DNA of 64,000 bases, taken from contig NZ_LGIW01000015.1 in the NCBI RefSeq assembly GCF_001275385.1, positions 806,001-870,000 of the forward strand, given 5' to 3'. This DNA is from Exiguobacterium sp. BMC-KP (GTDB lineage Bacteria; Bacillota; Bacilli; Exiguobacteriales; Exiguobacteriaceae). The notes beneath the pieces were generated by a model. That model worked only from the letters and a program-made list of their open reading frames with translations. It had not been told where the DNA came from and did no database searches. A program made the position numbers and the translations under genes. How positions within the stretch are numbered: position 1 is the first letter of the stretch; each line of letters opens with the position of its first letter. Shown here piece after piece: positions 1 to 7,869 of this stretch.

Positions 1-378
1 CCGAAGCAAGTCGCAACGACACCGATGCGCCCTGCTGACTATAAGACAGGACTGACGTCAGCAAAACGTGAATTGAAGCAAATTCAACGCTTCACCTTAA
101 AAAGCACTCTTCCTGCTAACGGAACGACCGTGACGTGGATCTACGAGACACCATCCGACGAACGGATCGCTGTCGATTGGTACTACGTCGAAAGTTATCC
201 GGAGGCACAGGTCCAGATGACACGTAACGAGACGTCACGCATCATTTCGTATGAACGCTACCTGATCGTCATCCGACCGATATACGGGACGGTCGTCGAT
301 AGCGAACTCGAACAGTTCGCACTCCGTTTTACGGGTTACTTTACGACACAACAACAGGGGGAAAACGATGTCAGGTAA
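1..378 (+). CDS. Hypothetical protein, 5'-truncated by the window edge
   Basis: The frame is open from base 1 with no start codon that must be the true one (first ATG at 25), so the gene probably begins upstream; 125 residues are visible. I do not recognise the family. The visible part is soluble, with alternating beta-strand-like stretches and no membrane segment. Its stop overlaps the start of the guanylate-kinase-like gene by 11 bases, so the two are probably co-transcribed and translationally coupled. Confidence 0.55.
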   Translation, partial: PKQVATTPMRPADYKTGLTSAKRELKQIQRFTLKSTLPANGTTVTWIYETPSDERIAVDWYYVESYPEAQVQMTRNETSRIISYERYLIVIRPIYGTVVDSELEQFALRFTGYFTTQQQGENDVR

Positions 379-925
379 AATCATTCTTTTGATTGGTGGA
401 TCGGGCAGCGGAAAGTCTTCCCTGATCAAACGCTTGCGGACAGAATATACGCATGTCCGGTTCATCCCGTCTGTGACGACACGACCGAAACGTCCGACGG
501 AAATCGATGGAGCAAGCTACCGCTTCGTCGACGTCAAGACGTTCCAGCAACTGATCCAAGACGATGGATTCATCGAATACGCCCATGTCCACCGGGCGTG
601 GTATGGCACACCGCGTCAAGCATACGTTGATGTCCTTGAACAGGATCAGATCGTCATCAAGGATATCGACCCAAAAGGGGCGGCGAACTTCAAGCGCTTA
701 TTTAACGATCAAGTGATTACGATCTTCGTTTCGGTCCCACCCGACTTAATGAAGGAACGACTCTTGATGCGTGGTGATACACCAGAGTTCGAAGCGCGAC
801 TCGTCGATTACGAGGAAGCGTGGAAAGAGCGCGATCATTATGACTACATGATTGAAAACATTGATTTTGAGACGGCGTACGCCGATCTCCTTAAGATCAT
901 CGCTGGTTATATTCCAAAGGCATGA
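368..925 (+). CDS. Guanylate kinase-like P-loop kinase
   Basis: A 185-residue protein with the guanylate kinase layout: P-loop GGSGSGKSS at residues 10-18, the GMP-binding region SVTTRPKRPTEIDG (about 36-49), and the FIEYAHVHRAWYGTP stretch (about 68-82) matching the GMP-site tyrosines. The reaction expected for the family is ATP-dependent phosphorylation of GMP or a related mononucleotide in the cytoplasm. It is slightly short compared with housekeeping Gmk (about 205 residues) and is not next to rpoZ or priA, so it may be a paralogue rather than the essential enzyme. The start lies inside the previous gene, with AGGGGGAAA just upstream. Confidence 0.75.
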   Translation: MSGKIILLIGGSGSGKSSLIKRLRTEYTHVRFIPSVTTRPKRPTEIDGASYRFVDVKTFQQLIQDDGFIEYAHVHRAWYGTPRQAYVDVLEQDQIVIKDIDPKGAANFKRLFNDQVITIFVSVPPDLMKERLLMRGDTPEFEARLVDYEEAWKERDHYDYMIENIDFETAYADLLKIIAGYIPKA

Positions 926-927
926 CG

Positions 928-955
928 AAGAGGACGCAAGTGAGCGTCCTCTTTT
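928..955 (+). terminator. Rho-independent terminator
   Basis: Ten-base-pair arms (928-937 with 944-953), 6-base loop, then a short T run; ends the guanylate-kinase-like unit. Confidence 0.75.
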
Positions 956-976
956 CGTCTGCAGAAAGGAGTGTCT

Positions 977-1852
977 ATGCTACCCGATCATCCATTGTTA
1001 CAGACAATTCAAACCGTTAAGCGGCTTCCGGGTCGATCGAATCAAACCGTCTGGTCCGTTAAGACGGCAACAGCGCACTACATCGTCAAGACTGTCATGG
1101 ATCCGACCAGTCGTCAATATGAACGAGAAGCGAACTTGTTGATCCCAGAACAACATGGCATCGCTCATGCCTTACCACTAGCGACAGGACAAACAGCAAC
1201 GATTGCGTACGGCATTTATCCGTATCTATCTGGACAAACCGTCCGAAGCGTGCTCCAGGAAACACCGGAACGAGCGACCGAACTCGGTCAGGAGACAGGA
1301 AAAGCATTGAAACGTATCCATGAGGTACCTGCTCCAAGTGAGATGACGTCTTGGAGTATACGCTGTCAGGCGAAACATGACCGTGATCGCCCAGCAGTTG
1401 AGGACTTGCTTGCATCAGAGTGGATCGAGCGACTCGATCAGTTCATCGGCGAACGACTTGCGTTACTTGAGACGCGTCCGAACCATCTGCAGCATGATGA
1501 TGTTCATCTCGATAATCTACTCGTGCAAGACGGACATCTATCTGCTTTCCTTGATTACGGGAACCATGATTACGGTGATCCGTGGCATGATTTCGTCAAA
1601 TGCGGGTTGTTTCAAGTCGAGATGAGTCCCGTCTTTGCCCGTAACATGATTAATGGATATTTTGAAAACGAAGTGTCGTCTAACTTTTGGCAAGTCTACA
1701 GTCTTTACATGGCGATGGTCGTCTTCTCCTCACTTGTCTGGACAAAGCGGTTTGATGCAAGTCAGGTGCCAGTGATGCAACGACGCGTCCAGCGGATCAT
1801 TCAGGATCACGATGGGTTTCGACGCGACATGCCGCTTTGGTATGAGACGTAA
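977..1852 (+). CDS. Aminoglycoside phosphotransferase-fold kinase
   Basis: A 291-residue cytoplasmic small-molecule kinase of the APH/choline kinase fold. The catalytic Brenner motif is visible as HDDVHLDN followed by LDYGN and GDP, giving catalytic Asp, Asn and the metal-binding Asp. The N-terminal part contains the usual ATP-lobe pattern (NQTVWSV then YIVKTV). The ATG at 977 is chosen over the in-frame GTG at 971 because AAAGGAG ends at 971, leaving a 5-base spacer. The substrate cannot be read from the sequence; the family also includes aminoglycoside, homoserine, fructosamine and macrolide kinases, so a resistance role should not be assumed. Confidence 0.75.
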   Translation: MLPDHPLLQTIQTVKRLPGRSNQTVWSVKTATAHYIVKTVMDPTSRQYEREANLLIPEQHGIAHALPLATGQTATIAYGIYPYLSGQTVRSVLQETPERATELGQETGKALKRIHEVPAPSEMTSWSIRCQAKHDRDRPAVEDLLASEWIERLDQFIGERLALLETRPNHLQHDDVHLDNLLVQDGHLSAFLDYGNHDYGDPWHDFVKCGLFQVEMSPVFARNMINGYFENEVSSNFWQVYSLYMAMVVFSSLVWTKRFDASQVPVMQRRVQRIIQDHDGFRRDMPLWYET

Positions 1853-1855
1853 AAA

Positions 1856-1902
1856 AACAACGGGTTCGTCTCTCGTTGAAGAGAAATGAACCCGTTGTTT
1901 TT
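1856..1902. terminator. Bidirectional hairpin terminator
   Basis: Long arms (AACAACGGGTTC with GAACCCGTTGTT) flanked by A and T runs, between the convergent kinase and small hypothetical genes. Confidence 0.75.
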
Positions 1903-1928
1903 AGTGAACCTTTAAATGAAAAAAGAGA

Positions 1929-2177
1929 TTACCATTCGAATCCTTCTTCACTATACTTGCCGTTCGAATTAAAGAATCGTTCTTCTGTTTTACCGTTGAC
2001 GGTATTCGTATACACGACGTAGACGTCGAGATGATCATTTTGGTCCGCCATTTTTTTAGCAGCTTTTTTAGCATCGGCTTCGTTCATGTACGTTTCCGAC
2101 TTGTCTGCTTTCCCGTGTTTTTCTTGACCTTGTTCTTCATATCCTTCTACTGTCCAAAGTTTTTTTGATGACATCAT
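1929..2177 (-). CDS. Small hypothetical charged protein (82 aa)
   Basis: Not recognised. The protein is rich in Lys, Glu and Asp with aromatic residues near both ends and no membrane segment. Three ATGs cluster at the start (2183, 2177, 2174); AGGAAAGG lies directly against the first, so 2177 (6-base spacing) or 2174 is the probable start. It may be a cytoplasmic stress-type protein, but nothing in the sequence proves this. Confidence 0.6.
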   Translation of the reverse strand: MMSSKKLWTVEGYEEQGQEKHGKADKSETYMNEADAKKAAKKMADQNDHLDVYVVYTNTVNGKTEERFFNSNGKYSEEGFEW

Positions 2178-2258
2178 TAACATCCTTTCCTTCCAAAGCG
2201 AGTTCGCTTGGCTGTTACATTATGCTGTGCAGACCAATCCACCGTCAACTGTTGCTGA

Positions 2259-2744
2259 TCATTCTTTGACGATCTCGTCTAAATGATCGGCATAATAACG
2301 GAGTGCTCGGTCAAATGTCTGGATCGATGTATCCGACGACGTTGTAGCAAGCGTCTTGAGCAAACGACCGACCGCCTGATCGGCTTGACCGAGATTATAC
2401 TCCGTCATCGCGAGAAATGCGTGTAAGGCGTGGGCATCCGGAAACTCAAGCAATGCACGATGGAGAACGTCTGACGCTTCTTGAAACTGTCCGATGACGC
2501 GGTATGTACTGCCGAGCCCGATATAGGCTTGCAAGCGGTCTTCACCGATAAGACCGAGCGCTAGAGCCCGTTCATAATAGGGGACAGCAGCATACTCCTC
2601 ACCAAGGCTATCGTGACACCACGCCATCTGATAGAGAACAGTTGGATTGTCAGGTGCCGTTTCGACATACCGACGGACGACTTCTTTTGCTGTTTCATAC
2701 TGTCCCGTCTTTCGTAATTGATGAACCGATTCGAAATCAAACAT
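2259..2744 (-). CDS. Tetratricopeptide-repeat protein
   Basis: A 161-residue helical protein made almost entirely of TPR units. Helix pairs with the TPR pattern (A..Y..AL..G near residues 53-66, A..VL.RAL..FP near 88-101, and a further degenerate unit at 107-130) are visible. Families of this type serve as protein-interaction scaffolds. It has no signal peptide. It lies just downstream of, and on the same strand as, the MarR-type regulator but is separated from it by a terminator hairpin. Confidence 0.7.
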   Translation of the reverse strand: MFDFESVHQLRKTGQYETAKEVVRRYVETAPDNPTVLYQMAWCHDSLGEEYAAVPYYERALALGLIGEDRLQAYIGLGSTYRVIGQFQEASDVLHRALLEFPDAHALHAFLAMTEYNLGQADQAVGRLLKTLATTSSDTSIQTFDRALRYYADHLDEIVKE

Positions 2745-2770
2745 CGCGTTTCCTCCTCTTTGCGTCCACT

Positions 2771-2806
2771 AAAAAACGGACCCGGTCGTCCTTGACCGGA
2801 TCCGTT
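2771..2806 (-). terminator. Terminator of the marR-type gene
   Basis: Arms ACGGACCCGGTC / GACCGGATCCGT (one wobble pair), followed by a T run when read on the minus strand. Confidence 0.7.
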
Positions 2807-2818
2807 CCATCGAACAGC

Positions 2819-3262
2819 TTAGACTGTTTTTTCAAGCTTTGTTAAGAGCGTCCGGAACAGTTCAAGTTCCTGATCCGAGAAGTCCTCGAAGACGTCTGCG
2901 AGGTAATCCATCTTCATCGACTCGAGTTTTTCATATAACTCGATGCCTTTCGGTGTTGCCCGGAGTTCAACGACGCGACGATCAAGTTCGCTACGCTCGC
3001 GTGAGATCAACTCTTTTTTCGTCAATTCGTCAGCCAGTGCCGTGATCATACTCGCTGAGAACTGAAACTCTTGCGAGAGAGCAGAGGCGATTTGCGGACT
3101 GTTCGCACAAAGTGATTTTAAGATGAAGAATTCGTTGCGTGTCAAATAAGTCGTGAACATGCTACGCACGTCCTTTTTGATTGCGCGGTAGTTCATCCGT
3201 AATCCTTTTTCCGTATCAACGATCAACTGATCGCGTTGTGCCACTTCTAGTGTAGTTGCCAT
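2819..3262 (-). CDS. MarR family transcriptional regulator
   Basis: A 147-residue winged-helix regulator. The middle carries the MarR pattern: LTRNEFFILKSL, a recognition helix around SASMITALADELTKKELI, and the wing around RSELDRRVVELRATPKG (Asp-Arg-Arg). The N-terminal and C-terminal helices would form the dimer interface. Start ATG at 3262 has AAGGA 4-5 bases upstream; an in-frame GTG at 3298 has no ribosome site. Its ligand and targets are unknown; the nearest candidates are the alarmone synthetase upstream and the TPR gene downstream. Confidence 0.8.
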   Translation of the reverse strand: MATTLEVAQRDQLIVDTEKGLRMNYRAIKKDVRSMFTTYLTRNEFFILKSLCANSPQIASALSQEFQFSASMITALADELTKKELISRERSELDRRVVELRATPKGIELYEKLESMKMDYLADVFEDFSDQELELFRTLLTKLEKTV

Positions 3263-3307
3263 GTATCCTTCACTCTTTCTATACCGTAGTTTCTTCACTC
3301 GTGATTT

Positions 3308-3336
3308 AGTATAGTGAAAAATTTTAGTTTAATCAA
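3308..3336 (-). promoter_or_regulatory. SigA-type promoter of the marR-type gene
   Basis: On the minus strand TTGATT (3336-3331), 17 bases, TATACT (3313-3308). It overlaps the last codons of the upstream alarmone synthetase gene, so the regulator can be transcribed separately. Confidence 0.6.
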
Positions 3337-4409
3337 TATTTTTCTCTTGAATCATCTGTTTCGACAGCACGGGCGACTTGGGCAACGATCTCTTCGACGT
3401 TGCGTAGCTCTGGGTAAAAGCGGCGGAAGAAGTAATCAATCCGGTGTGTGTCTTCCCCGGCGATCGTCAATGCCATGCAGATATAAGCGATTCCAATTCC
3501 TTGACGGGGGAGGAATGGATTCGGCATGACCTTCGCACAACGCAGGGCGAGCGGGCTGTGCGTCGTCACGGCTTCAATCAATTCCCCGTATGTTCGAATA
3601 TCGACATAGTGGAACATCCGGATCAATTCATTGATCAATTGTTGATCGGAATCGAGCATCATCTGCGATGTGACGAGTCGTTTATCGAGCTCGTTAATGA
3701 CCGGGGAGTGGTCGATGAAGTAGTTCAAGTTGTCTGCTGTGATCCGGACTTGGTGGGGATCAGACAAGATCTGCTGAACGGTCTCGTCTTCGAATTGTTT
3801 CAATTGTTTTTTGATGTTGACGAATTCCTGATCGGCGATCTCGAGCAGTCCTGCGACTCGGCTGAAGCTACGCCGGACTTCTGCCGGAACGCTGTTCGGA
3901 TTTTTATACCCAAGGTCATGCTCGATCTCCGCCCATGCGTGCTGAAGAATTGAGCGGACCTGAATTTCAGCCGTGTAGTCCTTGAAACGACCATACTCGC
4001 TAAGAGCCAGTCGCTGATCGCTCAGTGACGCGACAAAGTGGACCGAGAGATAACCGAATTCTGTCGTATCAAGCAAAGTCGACTTGTCGACGGATTGATC
4101 CCGGTCGATCGCGAACTCGTTTTCAATGATTCGTGCTGCTTCTCGGACATCGTCATGGAAATAAGTGACGATCCGAATCCCAGTCAAATCATGGACGTCC
4201 TTGAGTGAACGGTATTTATTCGGTTGCCGTAAAACTTTTTGATACAGACTTTCAGAGTCTTTCGTCCGAGCGACGATTGAGTGGTATTTGATTCCTGCTG
4301 CGTCCAGTAGCTCGGACAGAAGCATCTTCAATTTGTCGGCGTACGCATCATATTCTTCCTTATCGTTGACATATTCAAGCATCATCGTATTTAAATCTTG
4401 TGATTGCAC
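3333..4409 (-). CDS. RelA/SpoT-domain alarmone synthetase with C-terminal extension
   Basis: A 358-residue protein whose first ~200 residues form a (p)ppGpp synthetase domain: ARTKDSESLYQK (substrate Arg/Lys), DLTGIRIV, GYLSVHF, and the signature EIQVRSILQHAWAEIEHDLGYK region (key Glu, Gln, Arg, Trp, His). All catalytic positions I can place are kept, so it is probably active: GDP or GTP plus ATP to (p)ppGpp. There is no HD hydrolase domain. The extra ~150 C-terminal residues are helical and of unknown role, making it longer than RelP/RelQ (about 210). Start GTG at 4409 follows AGGAAGG with a 9-base spacer. Confidence 0.75.
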   Translation of the reverse strand: MQSQDLNTMMLEYVNDKEEYDAYADKLKMLLSELLDAAGIKYHSIVARTKDSESLYQKVLRQPNKYRSLKDVHDLTGIRIVTYFHDDVREAARIIENEFAIDRDQSVDKSTLLDTTEFGYLSVHFVASLSDQRLALSEYGRFKDYTAEIQVRSILQHAWAEIEHDLGYKNPNSVPAEVRRSFSRVAGLLEIADQEFVNIKKQLKQFEDETVQQILSDPHQVRITADNLNYFIDHSPVINELDKRLVTSQMMLDSDQQLINELIRMFHYVDIRTYGELIEAVTTHSPLALRCAKVMPNPFLPRQGIGIAYICMALTIAGEDTHRIDYFFRRFYPELRNVEEIVAQVARAVETDDSREKY

Positions 4410-4549
4410 CGTTTCGCACCTTCCTCATCCTGTAGTCATCTAGCCATATTGTAGCACTCTGCTTTGTTAAACGCACAGCAAGACCCTGTTTGAAGCAGTA
4501 CGATTCGTGGGAAAAAGACAAGTAGTACGTTTCCGGGAGGAGATTGAAA

Positions 4550-5686
4550 ATGGAAATAGTGGATGCCCGTGCTTTACCCGCCGATCATATGGATGTCTTG
4601 CATGTCACCCCGTCGTCAATCTATTTTCGACGCCGTCTTGATGACGCCCGTTACCATATCAGCCGGTATGATCTTGAAGACCAGGAACAAGTCGATTTGA
4701 CGCCTGAAGCCTTAACCGACCACGGACCAACCCGTCCGTTCGTCCGACACGGGAAAGTCTATTGTCTGAATGAACATACACAAGAGCAGGGTGGCGAAAC
4801 AGAAGTACTTGTCATCGATCTGATGTCCGGTAAACGGGAACAGATTGCTTCGTTTTATGTCGAAGGAGATTTGACGCTTTACTGGGTACTCAATGAAAAC
4901 TATCTTGTGTTTTTGCAGACAACGGATACGACGTCCGCATTTCTGTATGACGTTACAGAGGACTCTCGCCAAACGATTCGCGATCAACGACTGTATGGAA
5001 TGACGGAGAACTACCGGGAGCTCTATTTTTTCCTCGTCACTTTAGAAGATAAGGAATACATCGTCTGTAACGCCCGGCTCGATGAGTTCTCGTTCTATGA
5101 CGCGCTTGAAAGTGGCGTCATCTCACCGGAAGATCCGATCGACCACTCGGAAAGCTTGTTGATTGCTCCGCTCCCGACCTTGATCGAGGAGATTGAACAA
5201 GGCGTCGAGCACTTATCATTTGCGACTTTACTAAAATTAGACGGAGAAGGGGACACCGTTCAGTATCTCGGGGAACAGGAAGGTCACTTGATTTTCAGTG
5301 CCTATACCGACCGGCTGAACGAAGAAGTTTTTTACCGGATCGATACGGAAGCGAGTGTCGAAGAGGTCGCAAGGATTCAGTGGAGTGACTATGAACCACT
5401 TGACTTCACCTATGACGACGTCGAGTCGACAATCTTTATCGTCAATGACCGGTCCGAGCATCATCATGAAGTGATCAATTTACGCAACGGTGCCCGATTC
5501 CTTGATAAAGAACCGTTCGAGCGTGTCTTACGGGGGCGCTTCTATTTACACGAAGCAATCGGCGACGACGCTGAACCGATGGTCACGGTTTACGACTCGG
5601 AACACAACGAACGGTATCGGTTTGAAGACGCATATTATGTCACCGTGTCCGGGGAACTCGTCATTTTATCGGTCCATCAGTTATGA
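4550..5686 (+). CDS. Hypothetical protein, possibly beta-propeller-like
   Basis: A 378-residue acidic, soluble protein not recognised. It is dominated by short beta strands with repeated patterns of the type 'x-VYRID', 'LVFLQT', 'LIFSAY', 'TIFIVND', resembling degenerate propeller blades; that is inference only. ATG at 4550 is preferred over TTG at 4544 because GGGAGGAG ends seven bases before it. No signal peptide. It stands alone between opposite-strand neighbours. Confidence 0.65.
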   Translation: MEIVDARALPADHMDVLHVTPSSIYFRRRLDDARYHISRYDLEDQEQVDLTPEALTDHGPTRPFVRHGKVYCLNEHTQEQGGETEVLVIDLMSGKREQIASFYVEGDLTLYWVLNENYLVFLQTTDTTSAFLYDVTEDSRQTIRDQRLYGMTENYRELYFFLVTLEDKEYIVCNARLDEFSFYDALESGVISPEDPIDHSESLLIAPLPTLIEEIEQGVEHLSFATLLKLDGEGDTVQYLGEQEGHLIFSAYTDRLNEEVFYRIDTEASVEEVARIQWSDYEPLDFTYDDVESTIFIVNDRSEHHHEVINLRNGARFLDKEPFERVLRGRFYLHEAIGDDAEPMVTVYDSEHNERYRFEDAYYVTVSGELVILSVHQL

Positions 5687-5690
5687 TACA

Positions 5691-5725
5691 AGCGGTTGTT
5701 CTCTTTATGAGAGCAGCCGCTTATC
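5691..5725 (+). terminator. Weak hairpin after the propeller-like gene
   Basis: Fourteen-base arms with wobble pairs around TTTAT, but no clear T run follows; a plausible transcript end only. Confidence 0.35.
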
Positions 5726-5762
5726 AAATAAAAATAAATTATTTCAAATACCGTTATTATAA

Positions 5763-5803
5763 TAAAAAAGAAAAACCAGCCGAGAGTAAACCCCAGGCTG
5801 GCT
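5763..5803 (-). terminator. Terminator of ohr
   Basis: CCAGCC...GGCTGG arms followed, on the minus strand, by a long T-rich run. Confidence 0.7.
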
Positions 5804-5816
5804 AGAAATGCTACAC

Positions 5817-6239
5817 TTATTCTGCGTCAGTCGTACGTGTATAGACATCGACTTGGATGTTTCCAGCAGTCGCACGTGAGTAAGGGCAGACCGTATGCGC
5901 GACTTTCGCGAGTTCAGCAGCCGCTTCTTCCGAGATTCCGCGGACGAGAACGTCAAGTTCGACTGAAAGCATGAATCCGTCAGCTGCTTCGTTTAATGTA
6001 ACGTGCGCTGTAACTTCACTACCGTCATGTTTGATGCCTTGTTTACGAGCGACCATGTTTAAAGCAGAGTCGAAACATGCAGAGTATCCTGCAGCAAAGA
6101 GTTGCTCTGGGTTCGTCGCTTGTTTTTTCGATCCTGGTACCGGCATTGCAAGAGCGACGTCAAGAATTCCGTCCTCCGATACGACGCGTCCGTCGCGACC
6201 TCCGACAGCTGTTGCAGATGATGTGAACATTGGTTTCAT
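5817..6239 (-). CDS. ohr: Organic hydroperoxide resistance protein (Ohr/OsmC family)
   Basis: A 140-residue cytoplasmic thiol peroxidase that reduces organic hydroperoxides using lipoyl or small-thiol donors. Both family cysteines are present: the peroxidatic Cys in AAGYSACFDSAL (about residue 55) and the resolving Cys in VCPYSRAT (about 119); the catalytic Arg and Glu sit in the N-terminal half. Length is normal for Ohr. AAGGGAG precedes the ATG. It is transcribed away from the OhrR-like repressor gene, and the shared intergenic region carries an OhrR-type operator, so induction by organic peroxides is expected. Confidence 0.92.
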   Translation of the reverse strand: MKPMFTSSATAVGGRDGRVVSEDGILDVALAMPVPGSKKQATNPEQLFAAGYSACFDSALNMVARKQGIKHDGSEVTAHVTLNEAADGFMLSVELDVLVRGISEEAAAELAKVAHTVCPYSRATAGNIQVDVYTRTTDAE

Positions 6240-6280
6240 GTGTGTAACTCCCTTTCGTTGTTAGATTCAAATAAGTAGCT

Positions 6281-6315
6281 TACAATTAGATTGTATACAA
6301 TTTAAATCGAATTGC
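6281..6315. promoter_or_regulatory. OhrR operator between ohr and ohrR
   Basis: Two adjoining inverted repeats of the form TACAATT...TTGTA (6281-6295) and TACAATTTAAAT... (6296-6315) lie between the divergent genes. This matches the known AT-rich Bacillus OhrR operator built of repeated TACAATT/AATTGTA half sites. It would let one repressor control both directions. Confidence 0.8.
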
Positions 6316-6347
6316 AACTCGTTTGCTCACGATTGGAGGAATTTTTT

Positions 6348-6779
6348 ATGAACCCGTTAGCCTTAGATGAACAACTCTGTTTTCCGTTTTATGCGATTTC
6401 GCGCGAGATCACGCGTCGATACCGACCGTTACTTGAGCCACTCGGTCTGACGTACCCACAATATCTCGTCATGCTCGTCGTCTGGGAAGAAGAGGGGCAG
6501 TCGCTTAAAGCAATCGGTGAACGGCTCCATCTCGATTCCGGTACATTGACACCACTCCTAAAAAAACTCGAAGCCGCTGAGTTGCTACGACGGGTTCGAA
6601 AACCGGAAGACGAACGTCATATCCAAATCTTTTTGACGGATGCCGGTCGCGCGTTACGAAAACAAGCTGAGAGCGTTCCGCTTGATCTCGTCCGGACACT
6701 TGATGTCGACGAAGAAGACTTACAAGTCGTCAAAGCGGCACTCAATCGTCTCGTCATGAAAATGAGCGACCCGGATTAA
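6348..6779 (+). CDS. ohrR: Organic peroxide sensor/repressor OhrR (MarR family)
   Basis: A 143-residue MarR-family repressor. The redox-sensing Cys is at residue 11 (DEQLCFPFY), followed by the hallmark AISREITRRYRPLLEPLGLTYPQY and VVWEEEGQSLKAIGERLHLDSGTLTPLLKKLE recognition region; Arg and Asp of the wing (EDERH) are present. Only this one N-terminal Cys is seen, so it is of the 1-Cys type that inactivates by mixed disulfide or overoxidation. ATG 6348 follows GGAGGA; the longer frame from 6312 lacks a ribosome site and lies in the operator. Confidence 0.9.
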   Translation: MNPLALDEQLCFPFYAISREITRRYRPLLEPLGLTYPQYLVMLVVWEEEGQSLKAIGERLHLDSGTLTPLLKKLEAAELLRRVRKPEDERHIQIFLTDAGRALRKQAESVPLDLVRTLDVDEEDLQVVKAALNRLVMKMSDPD

Positions 6780-6793
6780 CCGGATCGCTCATT
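6761..6793. terminator. Hairpin between convergent ohrR and the next gene
   Basis: Fourteen-base arms with one wobble, covering the ohrR stop codon; T-rich on the minus-strand side. Confidence 0.6.
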
Positions 6794-6796
6794 GTC

Positions 6797-7252
6797 TTAT
6801 TTACGGCGGAAGCCTTCTTCTTCAAGATAGTTTGCTGCTTCCTTATACGAGTTGAACGCACCATCGAGGAGATCGCCTGCGTAGACGAGCCACGTATCGA
6901 TATCTTCATTGAGTAACGTCAATTCGAAGTGGTTATCGTTGATCCATGTTTCTTCAAGTGTTTCGACGGACTGGACCGTTGAGAGCTCTTTGATCGCATC
7001 TTCTAATAAGAGAATTAGAGCAGGTTCTGAGAATTCACGGATATTGACGAAGCCTTTTTCATCCGTTTCGTATCCTGGTAGACCAGCTGCATAGACAAAA
7101 CCATTACCGTTCGGATGCAAATGATAGACGAGATTCTTCTTCTCATATTGACTATCCGGTAATTGGAAATTGACGCGCTTCAGCGAGACATCTTTTCGGA
7201 CGAGCTGTGGGAAAGTCTCGATAATTCGTAGTTTTTCTTCAAAAGTTAACAT
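6797..7252 (-). CDS. Conserved hypothetical protein (151 aa)
   Basis: Soluble, acidic, family not recognised. Short beta-rich segments (NLVYHLHPNGNGFVYAAG, about 40-57) are followed by an acidic helical half containing two Trp residues. No signal peptide or catalytic motif is apparent. The ATG follows AAGGAGG at normal spacing, supporting a real gene. Convergent with ohrR. Confidence 0.6.
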   Translation of the reverse strand: MLTFEEKLRIIETFPQLVRKDVSLKRVNFQLPDSQYEKKNLVYHLHPNGNGFVYAAGLPGYETDEKGFVNIREFSEPALILLLEDAIKELSTVQSVETLEETWINDNHFELTLLNEDIDTWLVYAGDLLDGAFNSYKEAANYLEEEGFRRK

Positions 7253-7377
7253 GGTTCCTCCTTGGTGTTACAGTTCTTCACTTCTATATATGCGATGAAA
7301 TCGAACAAAATGTCAACCGCTGTATGAAACCCAGCAACGATTTTAACCGTAAATGGAAACGAAAGGAAGTGTTTTTG

Positions 7378-7869
7378 ATGTCTACTGTACAATGGCATAC
7401 GTTGCCAGAACGATCGATCCGGGCAGAACGACTCGGATTGATTCCGCTCCATGGATTGATTGCCATCATCTTGATTGGTACGACGATCACTCAAATCATG
7501 TGGCTCGAGCTGACGCCTTGGTGGATGGGAATCGCTGCTTTGCTTTGGCTCATTTACTTCATTCCCCGTATCGTCTACATACCCGTTCTTCGTTTGAAGT
7601 ATATGCGTTTTCGAATCGATGAGGAATTTCTCATCGTTCGTAACGGGATCTTTTTCCGCCGCGAAGTGACGGTGCCACTCGTGAAGGTGCAACTGATTGA
7701 CAGTCAATCGGGACCGATCTTGCGGCGCTACGACTTGATCACGCTCGACGTCCGGACAGCATCCGGATTCGTCACGTTAGCTCGTCTTGACCGTGCCCAA
7801 GGGGACGAACTGCGAACACAAGTCGAACGATTCGCGAAACTTGAGGAGCGGGAGGAGGAATCGTTATGA
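7378..7869 (+). CDS. ydbS: PH-domain membrane protein, YdbS type
   Basis: A 163-residue membrane protein with two hydrophobic helices (about residues 20-38 and 44-62) followed by a bacterial PH (bPH2) domain: YMRFRIDEEFLIVRNGIFFRR and VPLVKVQLID. ATG 7378 has AAAGGAAG eight bases upstream; an earlier ATG at 7324 has no ribosome site. Its stop overlaps the next gene by 4 bases (ATGA). The adjacent larger PH protein gives the ydbS-ydbT arrangement known in Bacillus, where the pair contributes to resistance against certain cyclic bacteriocins; a similar envelope role is inferred here. Confidence 0.75.
   Translation: MSTVQWHTLPERSIRAERLGLIPLHGLIAIILIGTTITQIMWLELTPWWMGIAALLWLIYFIPRIVYIPVLRLKYMRFRIDEEFLIVRNGIFFRREVTVPLVKVQLIDSQSGPILRRYDLITLDVRTASGFVTLARLDRAQGDELRTQVERFAKLEEREEESL

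Noticed and set aside
977-1852. Calling the APH-fold kinase an antibiotic-resistance gene
   Set aside because: The fold covers many metabolic kinases, and no resistance context or mobile element is present.
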